From Propionibacteriaceae bacterium UBA6122 (GTDB lineage Bacteria > Actinomycetota > Actinomycetes > Propionibacteriales > Propionibacteriaceae), in contig DIVW01000006.1 of the NCBI GenBank assembly GCA_002428365.1, forward strand, positions 1 to 19,412: DNA of 19,412 nucleotides. The letters run 5' to 3'. The translations under genes were made by a program, and so were the position numbers. Numbering within the stretch: position 1 is the first letter of the stretch; each line of letters begins with the position of its first letter. Positions 6,326 to 13,478 of this stretch are shown in pieces. The notes under the pieces were generated by a model. It ran no database searches, was not told where the DNA came from, and saw nothing but the letters and a program-made list of their open reading frames with translations.

Positions 6326-8116
6326 ATGACCACCAACTCTTTTGGCACCCGCCCGCAGGTAGGTAAGCCAGTCCAACAGCCAAGCCCGATGCCCTATGGG
6401 CGTTACCACGCCTTCAGCCCGGTGCAGGTGCCTGACCGCACCTGGCCGGACAAAAAGATCACCGAGGCGCCGCGTTGGCTGTCCACCGACCTGCGCGACG
6501 GTAATCAAGCGCTGATCGACCCGATGACGCCATCACGTAAGCGCAAGATGTTCGATCTGCTGGTGAAGATGGGTTACAAGGAAATCGAGATCGGTTTCCC
6601 ATCGGCCTCAAAGACCGACTTCGACTTCGTGCGCAGCCTGATCGAGAGCGATGCCGTTCCCGACGATGTCCAAATCAGCGTCCTGACCCAAGCCCGTGAG
6701 GACCTGATCGAACGCACCGCGCAGTCCCTGATCGGGGCCAAGCGGGCGAACATCCACATGTACAACGCGACAGCGGAATTGTTCAGGCGGGTGGTCTTCG
6801 GCATCGACGAGACTCAGTGCATCAACATGGCGACTCGAGGCACCGAGTTGGTGATGAAGTACGCGGAGAAGTACCTGGGCGAGGTCGAGTTCGGCTACCA
6901 GTACAGCCCCGAGATCTTCACCCAGACTCCGACCGATTTCGCCATCGAGGTGTGTGACGCGGTGATGGACGTCTGGCAGCCCGGACCGGATCGAGAGATC
7001 ATCTTGAACCTGCCGGCCACGGTGGAAATGTCCACGCCGAACACCTATGCCGATCAGATCGAGTACTTCGGTCGGCACGTCAAGAACCGCCCCCACGTGG
7101 CGATTTCACTGCACCCGCATAACGACCGGGGCACTGCGGTCGCTGCGACCGAACTGGGCATGATGGCTGGCGCTGATCGCGTCGAGGGTTGCCTGTTCGG
7201 TCACGGGGAGCGCACCGGCAACGTCGACCTGGTGACCCTGGGTCTGAATCTGTTCAGCCAGGGCATTGATCCCAAGATTGACTTCTCCGACATCGACGAG
7301 ATCCGTCGCACGGTGGAGTACTGCACCAACCTGCCAGTCCACCCGCGCCATCCTTACGCGGGCGACCTGGTTTTCACCGCCTTCTCCGGCTCCCACCAGG
7401 ACGCCATCAAGAAGGGCCTGGAGTTGCTGGAGAAGAGTGCGGCCATCCAGGGCAAGGGCACCCACGAAATCGCCTGGGAGGCGCCCTACCTGCCGATCGA
7501 TCCCCACGATGTTGGGCGCACCTACGAAGCGGTGATTCGGGTCAACAGCCAGTCCGGCAAGGGCGGCATGGCCTACATCATGAAGTCCGAACACAAACTG
7601 GACCTGCCGCGTCGCCTGCAGATCGAGTTCTCGCGGGTAGTGCAGCAGCACACCGACAACACCGGCGGTGAGGTTTCGGCCGATGAGCTGTGGATGATCT
7701 TCTCCGCCGAGTACCTGGGTGCGGTCGAGCCACTGGAGCTGGTCACCGTGAAGTCGGTCTCCAATGGCGGCGGCTATTCAGTCACCGCGACCGTGCGCGA
7801 TCGCGGCGTGGAGAAGGAAATCACCGGCGAGGGCAACGGTCCGGTCTCGGCCTTCGTTGACGCGCTGGGCATCCTGGGGCACCACGTGCGTGTGCTGGAT
7901 TACACCGAGCACGCGCTGTCTTCAGGTGGGGACGCCATGGCTGCGGCCTATGTCGAAACCGAGGTCGGCAGTGGTGATGAAACCCAGGTCTACTGGGGTG
8001 TCGGGATGCATGCTTCGATCGTGACCGCCTCGCTGCGAGCGGTGGTCTCGGCCATCAATCGGGACGCCCGGGTGCGTGCTGAATCGATGACCGAAGAAGC
8101 CGTCCCGCGTCCCTGA
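6326..8116 (+). CDS. leuA: 2-isopropylmalate synthase LeuA
   Basis: This 596-residue protein catalyses the first committed step of leucine synthesis, condensing acetyl-CoA with 2-oxoisovalerate. The TIM-barrel domain carries DLRDGNQ (55-61), the divalent-metal motif HPHND (263-267) and GHGERTGN (292-299). A C-terminal LeuA allosteric domain (about 440-585) is present, so leucine feedback inhibition is expected. The length and the N-terminal extension ending in WPDKKITEAPRW match the long actinobacterial and fungal-like class. The ATG at 6326 has GAGG as ribosome-binding site, and this site is embedded in the leader structure. A GC hairpin follows the stop. Confidence 0.97.
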   Translation: MTTNSFGTRPQVGKPVQQPSPMPYGRYHAFSPVQVPDRTWPDKKITEAPRWLSTDLRDGNQALIDPMTPSRKRKMFDLLVKMGYKEIEIGFPSASKTDFDFVRSLIESDAVPDDVQISVLTQAREDLIERTAQSLIGAKRANIHMYNATAELFRRVVFGIDETQCINMATRGTELVMKYAEKYLGEVEFGYQYSPEIFTQTPTDFAIEVCDAVMDVWQPGPDREIILNLPATVEMSTPNTYADQIEYFGRHVKNRPHVAISLHPHNDRGTAVAATELGMMAGADRVEGCLFGHGERTGNVDLVTLGLNLFSQGIDPKIDFSDIDEIRRTVEYCTNLPVHPRHPYAGDLVFTAFSGSHQDAIKKGLELLEKSAAIQGKGTHEIAWEAPYLPIDPHDVGRTYEAVIRVNSQSGKGGMAYIMKSEHKLDLPRRLQIEFSRVVQQHTDNTGGEVSADELWMIFSAEYLGAVEPLELVTVKSVSNGGGYSVTATVRDRGVEKEITGEGNGPVSAFVDALGILGHHVRVLDYTEHALSSGGDAMAAAYVETEVGSGDETQVYWGVGMHASIVTASLRAVVSAINRDARVRAESMTEEAVPRP

Positions 8117-8131
8117 CCAAGACCCAACACT

Positions 8132-8163
8132 CCGGGGCTCGTCCTGCCAAGGGCGGGCCCCGG
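8132..8163 (+). terminator. GC-rich hairpin after leuA
   Basis: CCGGGGC (8132-8138) pairs with GCCCCGG (8157-8163), with further GCC/GGC pairing in the 18-base interior. It lies 16 bases after the leuA stop and before the independent argG promoter. There is no real T-run, which is usual for actinobacterial hairpin terminators. Confidence 0.6.
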
Positions 8164-8242
8164 CGTCGTTTGGCTCGATGGGGCAGTCACTGGGCGCATT
8201 TCGAGGCCGCCAGTGCGGTCAGGGTAGGCGTGGCCGAGCCGA

Positions 8243-8248
8243 TAAGAT
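8243..8248 (+). promoter_or_regulatory. -10 element of a leaderless argG promoter
   Basis: TAAGAT, within GATAAGAT, ends 7 bases before the ATG at 8256. This argues for a leaderless argG transcript and for ATG 8256 over the in-frame ATG 8178. No clear -35 and no obvious ArgR box are visible. Confidence 0.6.
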
Positions 8249-8255
8249 CGCGGTC

Positions 8256-9674
8256 ATGTCCAAGGTCCTTACCGAACTGCCCGTCGGCGAGCGCGTCGGC
8301 CTCGCCTTCTCCGGAGGTCTCGATACCTCGGTGGCTGTCGCCTGGATGCGCGAGAAAGGTGCCATTCCGTGCACCTACACCGCCAATCTCGGCCAGGCTG
8401 ATGAGCCCGACATCGATTCGGTGCCCGGCCGGGCCGTCGCTTACGGTGCCGAGATCTCGCGAATGGTCGACTGTCGCGCGGCCATGGTCGAAGAGGGCCT
8501 GGTGGCGCTGGTCTGTGGGGCCTTTCACATTCGAACCGGCGGCCGGACCTACTTCAACACCACCCCGATCGGGCGGGCGGTCACCGGCACCATGTTGGTG
8601 CGGGCCATGCACGACGACGACGTCTGGATCTGGGGCGATGGTTCCACCTACAAGGGCAACGATATCGAGCGGTTCTACCGCTACGGCCTGATGGCCAACC
8701 CGGGCCTGCGCATCTACAAGCCTTGGCTGGACGCCGACTTTGTGGCCGAGCTTGGTGGTCGCACCGAAATGAGCCAGTGGCTGGCCGAACGCAAGCTGCC
8801 CTACCGCGATTCGAAGGAAAAGGCCTACTCCACCGATGCCAACATCTGGGGCGCCACCCATGAGGCCAAAGACCTGGAGAACCTCCACGCCGGTATCGAA
8901 ATTGTTGAGCCGATCATGGGCGTCCGCTTCTGGGACCCGGCGGTTGAGATCTCCACCGAGGACGTCACCGTCACCTTCGAGCAGGGTCGTCCGGTGCTGA
9001 TCAACGGCAACACCTTCGCCAGCGCGGTTGACCTGGTGCTGGCAGCCAATGCCATCGGTGGACGGCACGGTCTGGGCATGAGCGACCAGATCGAGAACCG
9101 AATCATCGAGGCCAAGAGCCGCGGCATCTACGAGGCGCCGGGGATGGCGCTGCTGCACATCTGCTACGAACGCCTGGTCACCGCGATCCATAACGAAGAC
9201 ACTTTTGCGTCCTACCAGTTGGAGGGACGCAAGCTCGGTCGACTGATGTACGAGGGTCGCTGGCTGGATCCGCAGGCGCTGATGATCCGGGAGTCGTTGC
9301 AGCGCTGGGTGGGTTCGGCGATCACCGGCTCGGTGACGCTGCGCCTGCGTCGCGGCGATGACTACACGATCCTGAACACCGAGGGGCCAGCCTTCTCCTA
9401 CCACCCCGAAAAGCTGAGCATGGAGCGGGTCGGGGATGCCGCCTTCGGCCCGACCGATCGCATCGGACAGCTCACCATGCGCAACCTGGACATTGCCGAT
9501 TCGCGCGCCCGGTTGGAGCAGTACGCCAGACTCGGGTTGGTCGGTGGTGAGGTCTCGGCGCTGGTCGGGGTGTTGGAGGAGGGCAAGTCCGCCGAAATCA
9601 CGGCTGGCAACGCTACCGAGGTGGACATCGAAGAGGCGCAGAACCGATCCGGGATGGCAGCCGGCACCGACTGA
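8256..9674 (+). CDS. argG: Argininosuccinate synthase (E. coli-type)
   Basis: This 472-residue enzyme joins citrulline and aspartate using ATP in arginine synthesis. The N-type ATP pyrophosphatase loop SGGLDTS is at 19-25, with PIGRAVTGT, WGDGSTYKGNDIERF and YSTDANIWGATHE further on. The sequence and length match the longer class typified by E. coli ArgG (about 447 residues), not the roughly 400-residue class common in bacteria; some Streptomyces proteins are also of the long type. Translation starts at ATG 8256, giving MSKVLTELPVGERVGLAFSGG. No other arg gene is in the window, so it is an isolated argG behind leuA. The stop codon is the loop of a small hairpin. Confidence 0.97.
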   Translation: MSKVLTELPVGERVGLAFSGGLDTSVAVAWMREKGAIPCTYTANLGQADEPDIDSVPGRAVAYGAEISRMVDCRAAMVEEGLVALVCGAFHIRTGGRTYFNTTPIGRAVTGTMLVRAMHDDDVWIWGDGSTYKGNDIERFYRYGLMANPGLRIYKPWLDADFVAELGGRTEMSQWLAERKLPYRDSKEKAYSTDANIWGATHEAKDLENLHAGIEIVEPIMGVRFWDPAVEISTEDVTVTFEQGRPVLINGNTFASAVDLVLAANAIGGRHGLGMSDQIENRIIEAKSRGIYEAPGMALLHICYERLVTAIHNEDTFASYQLEGRKLGRLMYEGRWLDPQALMIRESLQRWVGSAITGSVTLRLRRGDDYTILNTEGPAFSYHPEKLSMERVGDAAFGPTDRIGQLTMRNLDIADSRARLEQYARLGLVGGEVSALVGVLEEGKSAEITAGNATEVDIEEAQNRSGMAAGTD

Positions 9675-9681
9675 GTCGGTG
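9665..9681 (+). terminator. Small hairpin centred on the argG stop codon
   Basis: CACCGAC (9665-9671) and GTCGGTG (9675-9681) form a 7-base-pair stem whose three-base loop is the TGA stop itself. There is no T-run. It may slow or end transcription, but coding constraint could also explain it. Confidence 0.35.
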
Positions 9682-9789
9682 GGGCGACTGGCTATTTCGC
9701 ATGCCGACCTGATTGGCTAGCCACAGCGTTCTCACAGATTGATTGGCTTGGCTAGAGGTGTTGTAGCCCAGCTAGATGGAGAGTCAGCC

Positions 9790-10419
9790 TTGTCCGAGTC
9801 ACGCTTTTCGAACGTATCCCGCCGAGCCCTTCTGCAGGGCATGTCTGCTGCCGCCCTGCTCGGTCTGGTTGGCTGTGCCACCACCGACGCCGAGGTGCTG
9901 CCAAGCGCTGGTACGACCTCCGGCGACTCCAGCAGCACGCCGACAACGTCTACTAGCAGCGCCGCCGCAGGATCAGTGGCGGTGGCCTTTACCTACACCG
10001 CCGATACCTCCAGCAGCCAGGGCGGGGGGCCTGGCGGCGGGGTGCGCAACCCTTACATCGCAGTCTGGATCGAAAACGCAGCTGGCGACCTGGTGAAGAC
10101 CGTGTCGCTGTGGCACCTCCAAAACGGCCAGGACCGCTGGTTGTCGGAGATGTACAAGTGGTACGCGGCCTCCGGTGGGGTCGAAACGAACTCCAGCGCT
10201 ACCCGGGCCCCGGGCAGCTACTCCGTCGCCTGGGACCTGACTGATGCCGACGGCAAGGCGGTCAAGGACGGCACCTACACCGTCTGCATTGAAGCCCTGC
10301 GGGAGCATGGCCCGTACTCGCTAGTGACCGGCACAGTCGCCATCAAGGGCACCTCGGTGAATCAGAAGCTGGACGACAACAGCGAACTTTCGGCAGTTTC
10401 GGTTAGCTACCAGCCGTGA
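9790..10419 (+). CDS. DUF2271-domain lipoprotein with Tat-type signal
   Basis: The N-terminus has SRRALLQG (10-17), a hydrophobic core and the lipobox LVGC with Cys29, so export by Tat and lipid anchoring are expected. A Ser/Thr/Ala-rich linker (31-63) and a Gly-rich stretch (78-84) precede a DUF2271 domain: NPYIAVWIEN (87-96), W-rich DRWLSEMYKWY (115-125) and WDLTDADGKAVKDGTY. Residues 135-138 are SSAT in a TNSSATRAPG context, which loosely resembles the S/DGAT acceptor motif of ApbE substrates, with Ser in place of Gly. The start is TTG 9790 with GGAGAG upstream; the longer frame from 9739 would spoil the signal peptide. The stop overlaps the next gene (GTGA). DUF2271 has no proven biochemical role; an electron-transfer role is inferred from neighbours. 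Confidence 0.8.
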   Translation: MSESRFSNVSRRALLQGMSAAALLGLVGCATTDAEVLPSAGTTSGDSSSTPTTSTSSAAAGSVAVAFTYTADTSSSQGGGPGGGVRNPYIAVWIENAAGDLVKTVSLWHLQNGQDRWLSEMYKWYAASGGVETNSSATRAPGSYSVAWDLTDADGKAVKDGTYTVCIEALREHGPYSLVTGTVAIKGTSVNQKLDDNSELSAVSVSYQP

Positions 10420-11060
10420 ACGCGACTGAACAAGCGCCGGCGCCAGCAGCGGCACCGCCCAAGACCAAGGCGGTGACCAAGACCCGCCGGGGCGGACATC
10501 ACAAGCTGACCCGCAAGGTGCACTCGTGGACGTCCATGGTCAGCTTGCTGGTGGTGCTGTTCTTCGCGCTCACCGGCCTGCTGCTGAACAACCCGAGTTG
10601 GACCTTCGGCGAGACCCAGCAGGTAACCAGCGTCAGCGGGCAGCTGCCGACTGGGTCGTTCACCGATGGGGTGCCGAACTATCTGGTGATCAGCGAGTAT
10701 CTGCGAGCGAACCAGGGTGTGACCGGTCAGATCACCGACTACGGGGTGACCGGGGATTCGGGACGGATCACCTATGGCTCGCCGGGCTATACCGCCACAG
10801 CCACTTTCAGCGTCGCCGAGAGCACTTTCACCATCCAGACGACTCGGTCGGGAGTTGTGGCCATGCTGAGCGATCTGCACAAGGGCACGAATGTCTCGAC
10901 CACCTGGAAGCTGGCCATCGACGCCGCCGCGGTTCTGCTGACGACGGTGGCGCTCACCGGCCTGATCCTGCAACTGATGATGGCCAAGAAGCGCACCGCC
11001 GCCCTGGTGCTGCTGAGCATCGGTGTGGCCGCCGGTGTCGGCCTAATGTTCTTGGCCTAG
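10416..11060 (+). CDS. PepSY-type membrane protein (PepSY-associated TM helices)
   Basis: This 214-residue protein has a Pro/Ala/Lys-rich cytoplasmic N-terminus, then HKLTRKVHSWTSM (29-41) leading into TM1 (about 40-58). An exported loop of about 100 residues follows, then LSDLHKG (151-157), TM2 (about 164-187) and TM3 (about 194-213). The HxW/HKG histidines at the membrane edges (His36, His155) are typical of PepSY-associated TM proteins, which in several systems carry haem or flavin-linked electrons across the membrane. GTG 10416 overlaps the DUF2271 stop, so the two are co-translated. It is shorter than four-helix siderophore-reductase relatives. A REP-like repeat follows the stop. Confidence 0.78.
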   Translation: MNATEQAPAPAAAPPKTKAVTKTRRGGHHKLTRKVHSWTSMVSLLVVLFFALTGLLLNNPSWTFGETQQVTSVSGQLPTGSFTDGVPNYLVISEYLRANQGVTGQITDYGVTGDSGRITYGSPGYTATATFSVAESTFTIQTTRSGVVAMLSDLHKGTNVSTTWKLAIDAAAVLLTTVALTGLILQLMMAKKRTAALVLLSIGVAAGVGLMFLA

Positions 11061-11080
11061 CTGACCGGTCGGACTGCGCA

Positions 11081-11163
11081 TATTGGGGACGGTTCCATTA
11101 TGAGCTGCGCTAAAAGGAACCGTCCCCAATAGGAGCAGGAGCTGCGCTAAAGGGACCGTCCCC
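11081..11163. repeat. REP-like palindrome doublet between convergent genes
   Basis: Bases 11081-11096 and 11116-11131 are a perfect 16-base inverted repeat containing GGGGACGGTTCC, with a 19-base loop. Part of the unit is repeated in direct orientation: 11102-11127 and 11139-11163 share GAGCTGCGCTAAA and ACCGTCCCC with one indel and one substitution. Sequences of this GGGACGG/CCGTCCC kind are familiar as intergenic REP elements mobilised by REP-associated tyrosine transposases. No such transposase is in the window. The element lies between the convergent PepSY and apbE ends, a typical place, and could also terminate both transcripts. Confidence 0.75.
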
Positions 11164-11175
11164 GTGTGCTGAGGC

Positions 11176-12072
11176 TCAGCTGACTTGGCCGGGCCAGGCC
11201 GGGCTGGTCAGCACGGCACCGTCGGCAGCTACCAGTAGGCAGCCGAAGGCAGCGGCGGCGGCGAACTCCAGGGCCTCATCCGGGGCCAGCACCCCCAGTA
11301 CGGTGGCCAGCGCATCAGCGCTCATCGCATCGTCGGCCAGCACCGAGATCGAAGCGGTGTGGGTTACCGGCCAGCCGGTGCGCGGGTCCAGTACGTGGCC
11401 CAGCCAGTGCTCGCCCACCCGAAAGCCACGCCGGGCAGACCCGGACGTGGCCAGGGCGGCATTCGACACCTGAACCTGCCAGCGGGCTGGCAGGTTGTCG
11501 AAGGGCTTGGCCGGGTCTTCAATGCCGACGCTTACCGAGCCATCGCCGAGGTGGCGCAGATCACCACCGGCGTTGACCACTACTGCGGTCATTCCAGGCA
11601 CGGCTAGGGCGTCCCGTGCCACGCAATCGACGATGTAGCCCTTGGCGATGGCGTTCAGGTCGAGCTCGGCGCAGTCTCCCGTCCGCACCGGCACCGTTTC
11701 GCCAACCACGTAGGGCAGCGGTTCGCGCAAGGCAGCAAGCTCCTCAGTTGAGGGCAGTCGCCCTTCGGCCTCGGCGCGTTGCCAGCGCCTGGTCAGCGCC
11801 CGGGTGAGCGGGTGAAAGGCGCCGCCGGAGACCCGATGCCAGTGTTCGGCGGCGGTCAACACCGCGCTCAGGTCCGCGGAGCAGTCCAGCACGACACCGG
11901 CCCGCCACCGACTCAGCTCGGAGTCGGCGCGATAGGTGGAAAATACTTGTTCCAGGCTCTCGAATCGCTCCCAGGCGGCGGCCTCGGCGCGGCTGGTCGC
12001 GGCCGGCGTACCGTCCAGGCGAAGCTCCACCACCGTGCCGAGCACGGGGGCGCGAGTCGCCAACTGTCGCAT
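11176..12072 (-). CDS. apbE: FAD:protein FMN transferase (ApbE)
   Basis: ApbE moves FMN from FAD onto a Ser/Thr of target redox proteins. From ATG 12072 the protein is 298 residues with LDLNAIAKGYIVD (137-149), NAGGDL (168-173), HVLDPRTG (236-243) and the metal-site segment DAMSADALAT (258-267). I see no signal peptide, so it probably works in the cytoplasm. That would suit a Tat-exported target that folds before export. The start overlaps the uppS stop by one base (TGATG), so it is co-translated with uppS. An extension to 12213 would overlap uppS heavily and adds no recognisable sequence. The convergent DUF2271/PepSY genes are the likely functional partners. Confidence 0.92.
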   Translation of the reverse strand: MRQLATRAPVLGTVVELRLDGTPAATSRAEAAAWERFESLEQVFSTYRADSELSRWRAGVVLDCSADLSAVLTAAEHWHRVSGGAFHPLTRALTRRWQRAEAEGRLPSTEELAALREPLPYVVGETVPVRTGDCAELDLNAIAKGYIVDCVARDALAVPGMTAVVVNAGGDLRHLGDGSVSVGIEDPAKPFDNLPARWQVQVSNAALATSGSARRGFRVGEHWLGHVLDPRTGWPVTHTASISVLADDAMSADALATVLGVLAPDEALEFAAAAAFGCLLVAADGAVLTSPAWPGQVS

Positions 12073-12860
12073 CAGGTGATGACGTTGGGACGGGCACCGC
12101 CATAGCGACGGTCGCGCTGGGCATACAACTCGATGGCGTGCCACAGATCGCGACGGTCGAAATCGGGCCACAGTCGATCCAGGAACACCATTTCGGCGTA
12201 GGCCGATTGCCACAGCAAGAAGTTGGAGGTGCGCTGCTCGCCGGAGGAGCGGACGAACAGATCAACGTCGGGGATCTCGGGTTCATCGAGGAACTTGCGG
12301 AAACGATCCTCGGTGAGCCGGGACGGATCCAGCTCGCCGCGGGCGGCAGCTTCAGCGATTGCCCTAGCCGCGTCCACGATTTCGGCGCGGCCGCCGTAGT
12401 TGACGCAGAACTGCAAGGTGAGCACGTCGTTGTCGGCGCTTTGGGCCTCGGCCGATTGCAGCTCCTTGATGACGCTGCGCCACAGCTTCGGGGTGCGACC
12501 AGCCCAGCGGATCCGTACGCCCATTGAATCGAGCTCGTCGCGGCGACGGTGGATCACATCGCGGTTGAAGCTCATCAGCCAGCGCACCTCGTCCGGCGAA
12601 CGGCGCCAGTTTTCGGTGGAGAAGGCGTAAACCGAGAGGTGCTTCACCCCGATTTCGATCGCGCCTTCGATCACGTCGAACAGGGCGGCTTCACCGCGGG
12701 CGTGGCCCTCGGTGCGGGGCAGGTTGCGCGCCTTGGCCCAGCGGCCGTTGCCGTCCATCACGATCGCCACGTGGGCCGGGACGAACTTGGCGTCCATCAG
12801 TGGGGGACGGGCGCCGGAGGGGTGCGGGTTCGGGGCGCGGTATCGCTGCTTCTTGGCCAC
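12072..12860 (-). CDS. uppS: Isoprenyl (polyprenyl) diphosphate synthase UppS
   Basis: This 262-residue cis-prenyltransferase makes the polyprenyl carrier lipid for cell-wall synthesis. MDGNGRW (35-41) contains the catalytic Asp36. FSTENWRRSP (80-89), RSSGEQRTSNFLLWQ (204-218) and YAEMVF (221-226) are the conserved substrate-binding blocks; RSSGEQR has Ser where RTSGEQR is usual. In mycobacteria the gene next to recO makes a decaprenyl chain; chain length cannot be judged here. GTG 12860 is chosen because TACGCT ends 6 bases upstream (leaderless). recO, its common neighbour, is 4 kb away. Confidence 0.95.
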   Translation of the reverse strand: MAKKQRYRAPNPHPSGARPPLMDAKFVPAHVAIVMDGNGRWAKARNLPRTEGHARGEAALFDVIEGAIEIGVKHLSVYAFSTENWRRSPDEVRWLMSFNRDVIHRRRDELDSMGVRIRWAGRTPKLWRSVIKELQSAEAQSADNDVLTLQFCVNYGGRAEIVDAARAIAEAAARGELDPSRLTEDRFRKFLDEPEIPDVDLFVRSSGEQRTSNFLLWQSAYAEMVFLDRLWPDFDRRDLWHAIELYAQRDRRYGGARPNVIT

Positions 12861-12866
12861 CCGGCA

Positions 12867-12872
12867 AGCGTA
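12867..12872 (-). promoter_or_regulatory. -10 element of the leaderless uppS-apbE promoter
   Basis: On the minus strand TACGCT ends 6 bases before GTG 12860. It would drive both uppS and the coupled apbE. No clear -35 is visible. Confidence 0.55.
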
Positions 12873-12902
12873 GCTGCCCCCGCGCCGAACCCTCGGAACT
12901 CA

Positions 12903-12925
12903 AGTTGAGCCGACCACGCTCAACT
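12903..12925. repeat. Inverted repeat between uppS and hsp20
   Basis: AGTTGAGC (12903-12910) and GCTCAACT (12918-12925) form an 8-base inverted repeat with a 7-base spacer. Beyond it TCAA and TTGA match again after a small offset. It lies upstream of both divergent genes, next to the hsp20 -35, and is separate from the CIRCE element. It may be a second operator; no known regulator is recognised. Confidence 0.45.
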
Positions 12926-12928
12926 CAC

Positions 12929-12957
12929 TTGAAATCGGGAATGGGTTGACGCAAAAT
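12929..12957 (+). promoter_or_regulatory. hsp20 promoter
   Basis: TTGAAA (12929-12934), a 17-base spacer and CAAAAT (12952-12957) place the expected transcription start within the CIRCE element just downstream. This is the normal arrangement for HrcA repression. Confidence 0.55.
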
Positions 12958-12961
12958 GGGG

Positions 12962-12988
12962 TTAGCACTCAGTGACAGCGAGTGCTAA
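12962..12988. promoter_or_regulatory. CIRCE element (HrcA operator)
   Basis: TTAGCACTC, nine bases, then GAGTGCTAA is a perfect match to the CIRCE consensus bound by the heat-shock repressor HrcA. The symmetry extends two more bases on each side. It lies between the hsp20 promoter and its ribosome-binding site. Confidence 0.95.
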
Positions 12989-13012
12989 CCAGATCAAGAG
13001 GAGTGAGTGAAA

Positions 13013-13444
13013 ATGGCACGAGTCCTAGACCCTTTCGGTGAGCTCGATCGGTGGTTCGCTGACGCTGCCCGTACGCCGGGCGGTGTCGCTATGCCGATGG
13101 ATCTCTACCGCGAAGGCGATGTCTTCATTGCCCGCATCGACCTGCCTGGCGTTGATCCGGCTTCGATCGATGTGGACGTGGATGAGCGCACTCTGACCGT
13201 CCGCGCTCAGCGCAAGGCCGAGGCGGCTGAAGGTCAGAAGTGGCTGGTACGGGAGCGCCCCAACGGCACCTTCGCCCGGCAGCTGACTCTGGGCTACGGG
13301 GTGGCTTTGGATCAGATTTCGGCGGAATACGTTGATGGCGTGCTGCGCCTGGCCATCCCGGTGTCCGAACAGGCCAAACCGCGCAAGATCAGTGTGACCC
13401 ATGGCGGGGAAGTGACCCAGATCGAGGGCAGCGTCGAGGCCTGA
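13013..13444 (+). CDS. Small heat-shock protein, Hsp20/alpha-crystallin family
   Basis: This 143-residue protein has an alpha-crystallin domain at about 32-125: PMDLYREGDVFIARIDLPGV, ERTLTVRAQRK and the late segment DGVLRLAIPV, the usual GVL-x-I/V-x-I/V/P stretch. These are ATP-independent holdases that bind unfolding proteins as oligomers. The ATG at 13013 is preferred over GTG 13007 because AAGAGGAG (12996-13003) is spaced 9 bases from ATG but only 3 from GTG. It appears to be a single-gene unit: CIRCE and promoter upstream, strong hairpin downstream. Control by HrcA is inferred from CIRCE. Confidence 0.95.
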   Translation: MARVLDPFGELDRWFADAARTPGGVAMPMDLYREGDVFIARIDLPGVDPASIDVDVDERTLTVRAQRKAEAAEGQKWLVRERPNGTFARQLTLGYGVALDQISAEYVDGVLRLAIPVSEQAKPRKISVTHGGEVTQIEGSVEA

Positions 13445-13478
13445 TTGGGGCCAGACCAGACCATGCGCCTAGGGAGGT

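Noticed and set aside
7106..7651. 181-codon minus-strand frame opposite leuA
   Set aside because: Shadow of the leuA coding sequence, with no recognisable motif.
8188..8215. CACTGG/CCAGTG inverted repeat upstream of argG as an ArgR box
   Set aside because: Only 6 base pairs with a 16-base spacer, and it does not resemble AT-rich ArgR boxes.
8178..8255. Upstream ATG start for argG
   Set aside because: The 26 extra residues are unlike ArgG, and TAAGAT lies within them at the right distance for ATG 8256.
8187..9404. 405-codon open frame on the minus strand opposite argG
   Set aside because: It is antisense to a clear argG, its sequence (rich in H, Q, V, G, D) is the typical shadow of GC-rich coding DNA, and it resembles no family.
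12073..12213. Longer N-terminus for apbE
   Set aside because: It would overlap uppS by about 140 bases and has neither a signal peptide nor family similarity; ATG 12072 fits the TGATG coupling.
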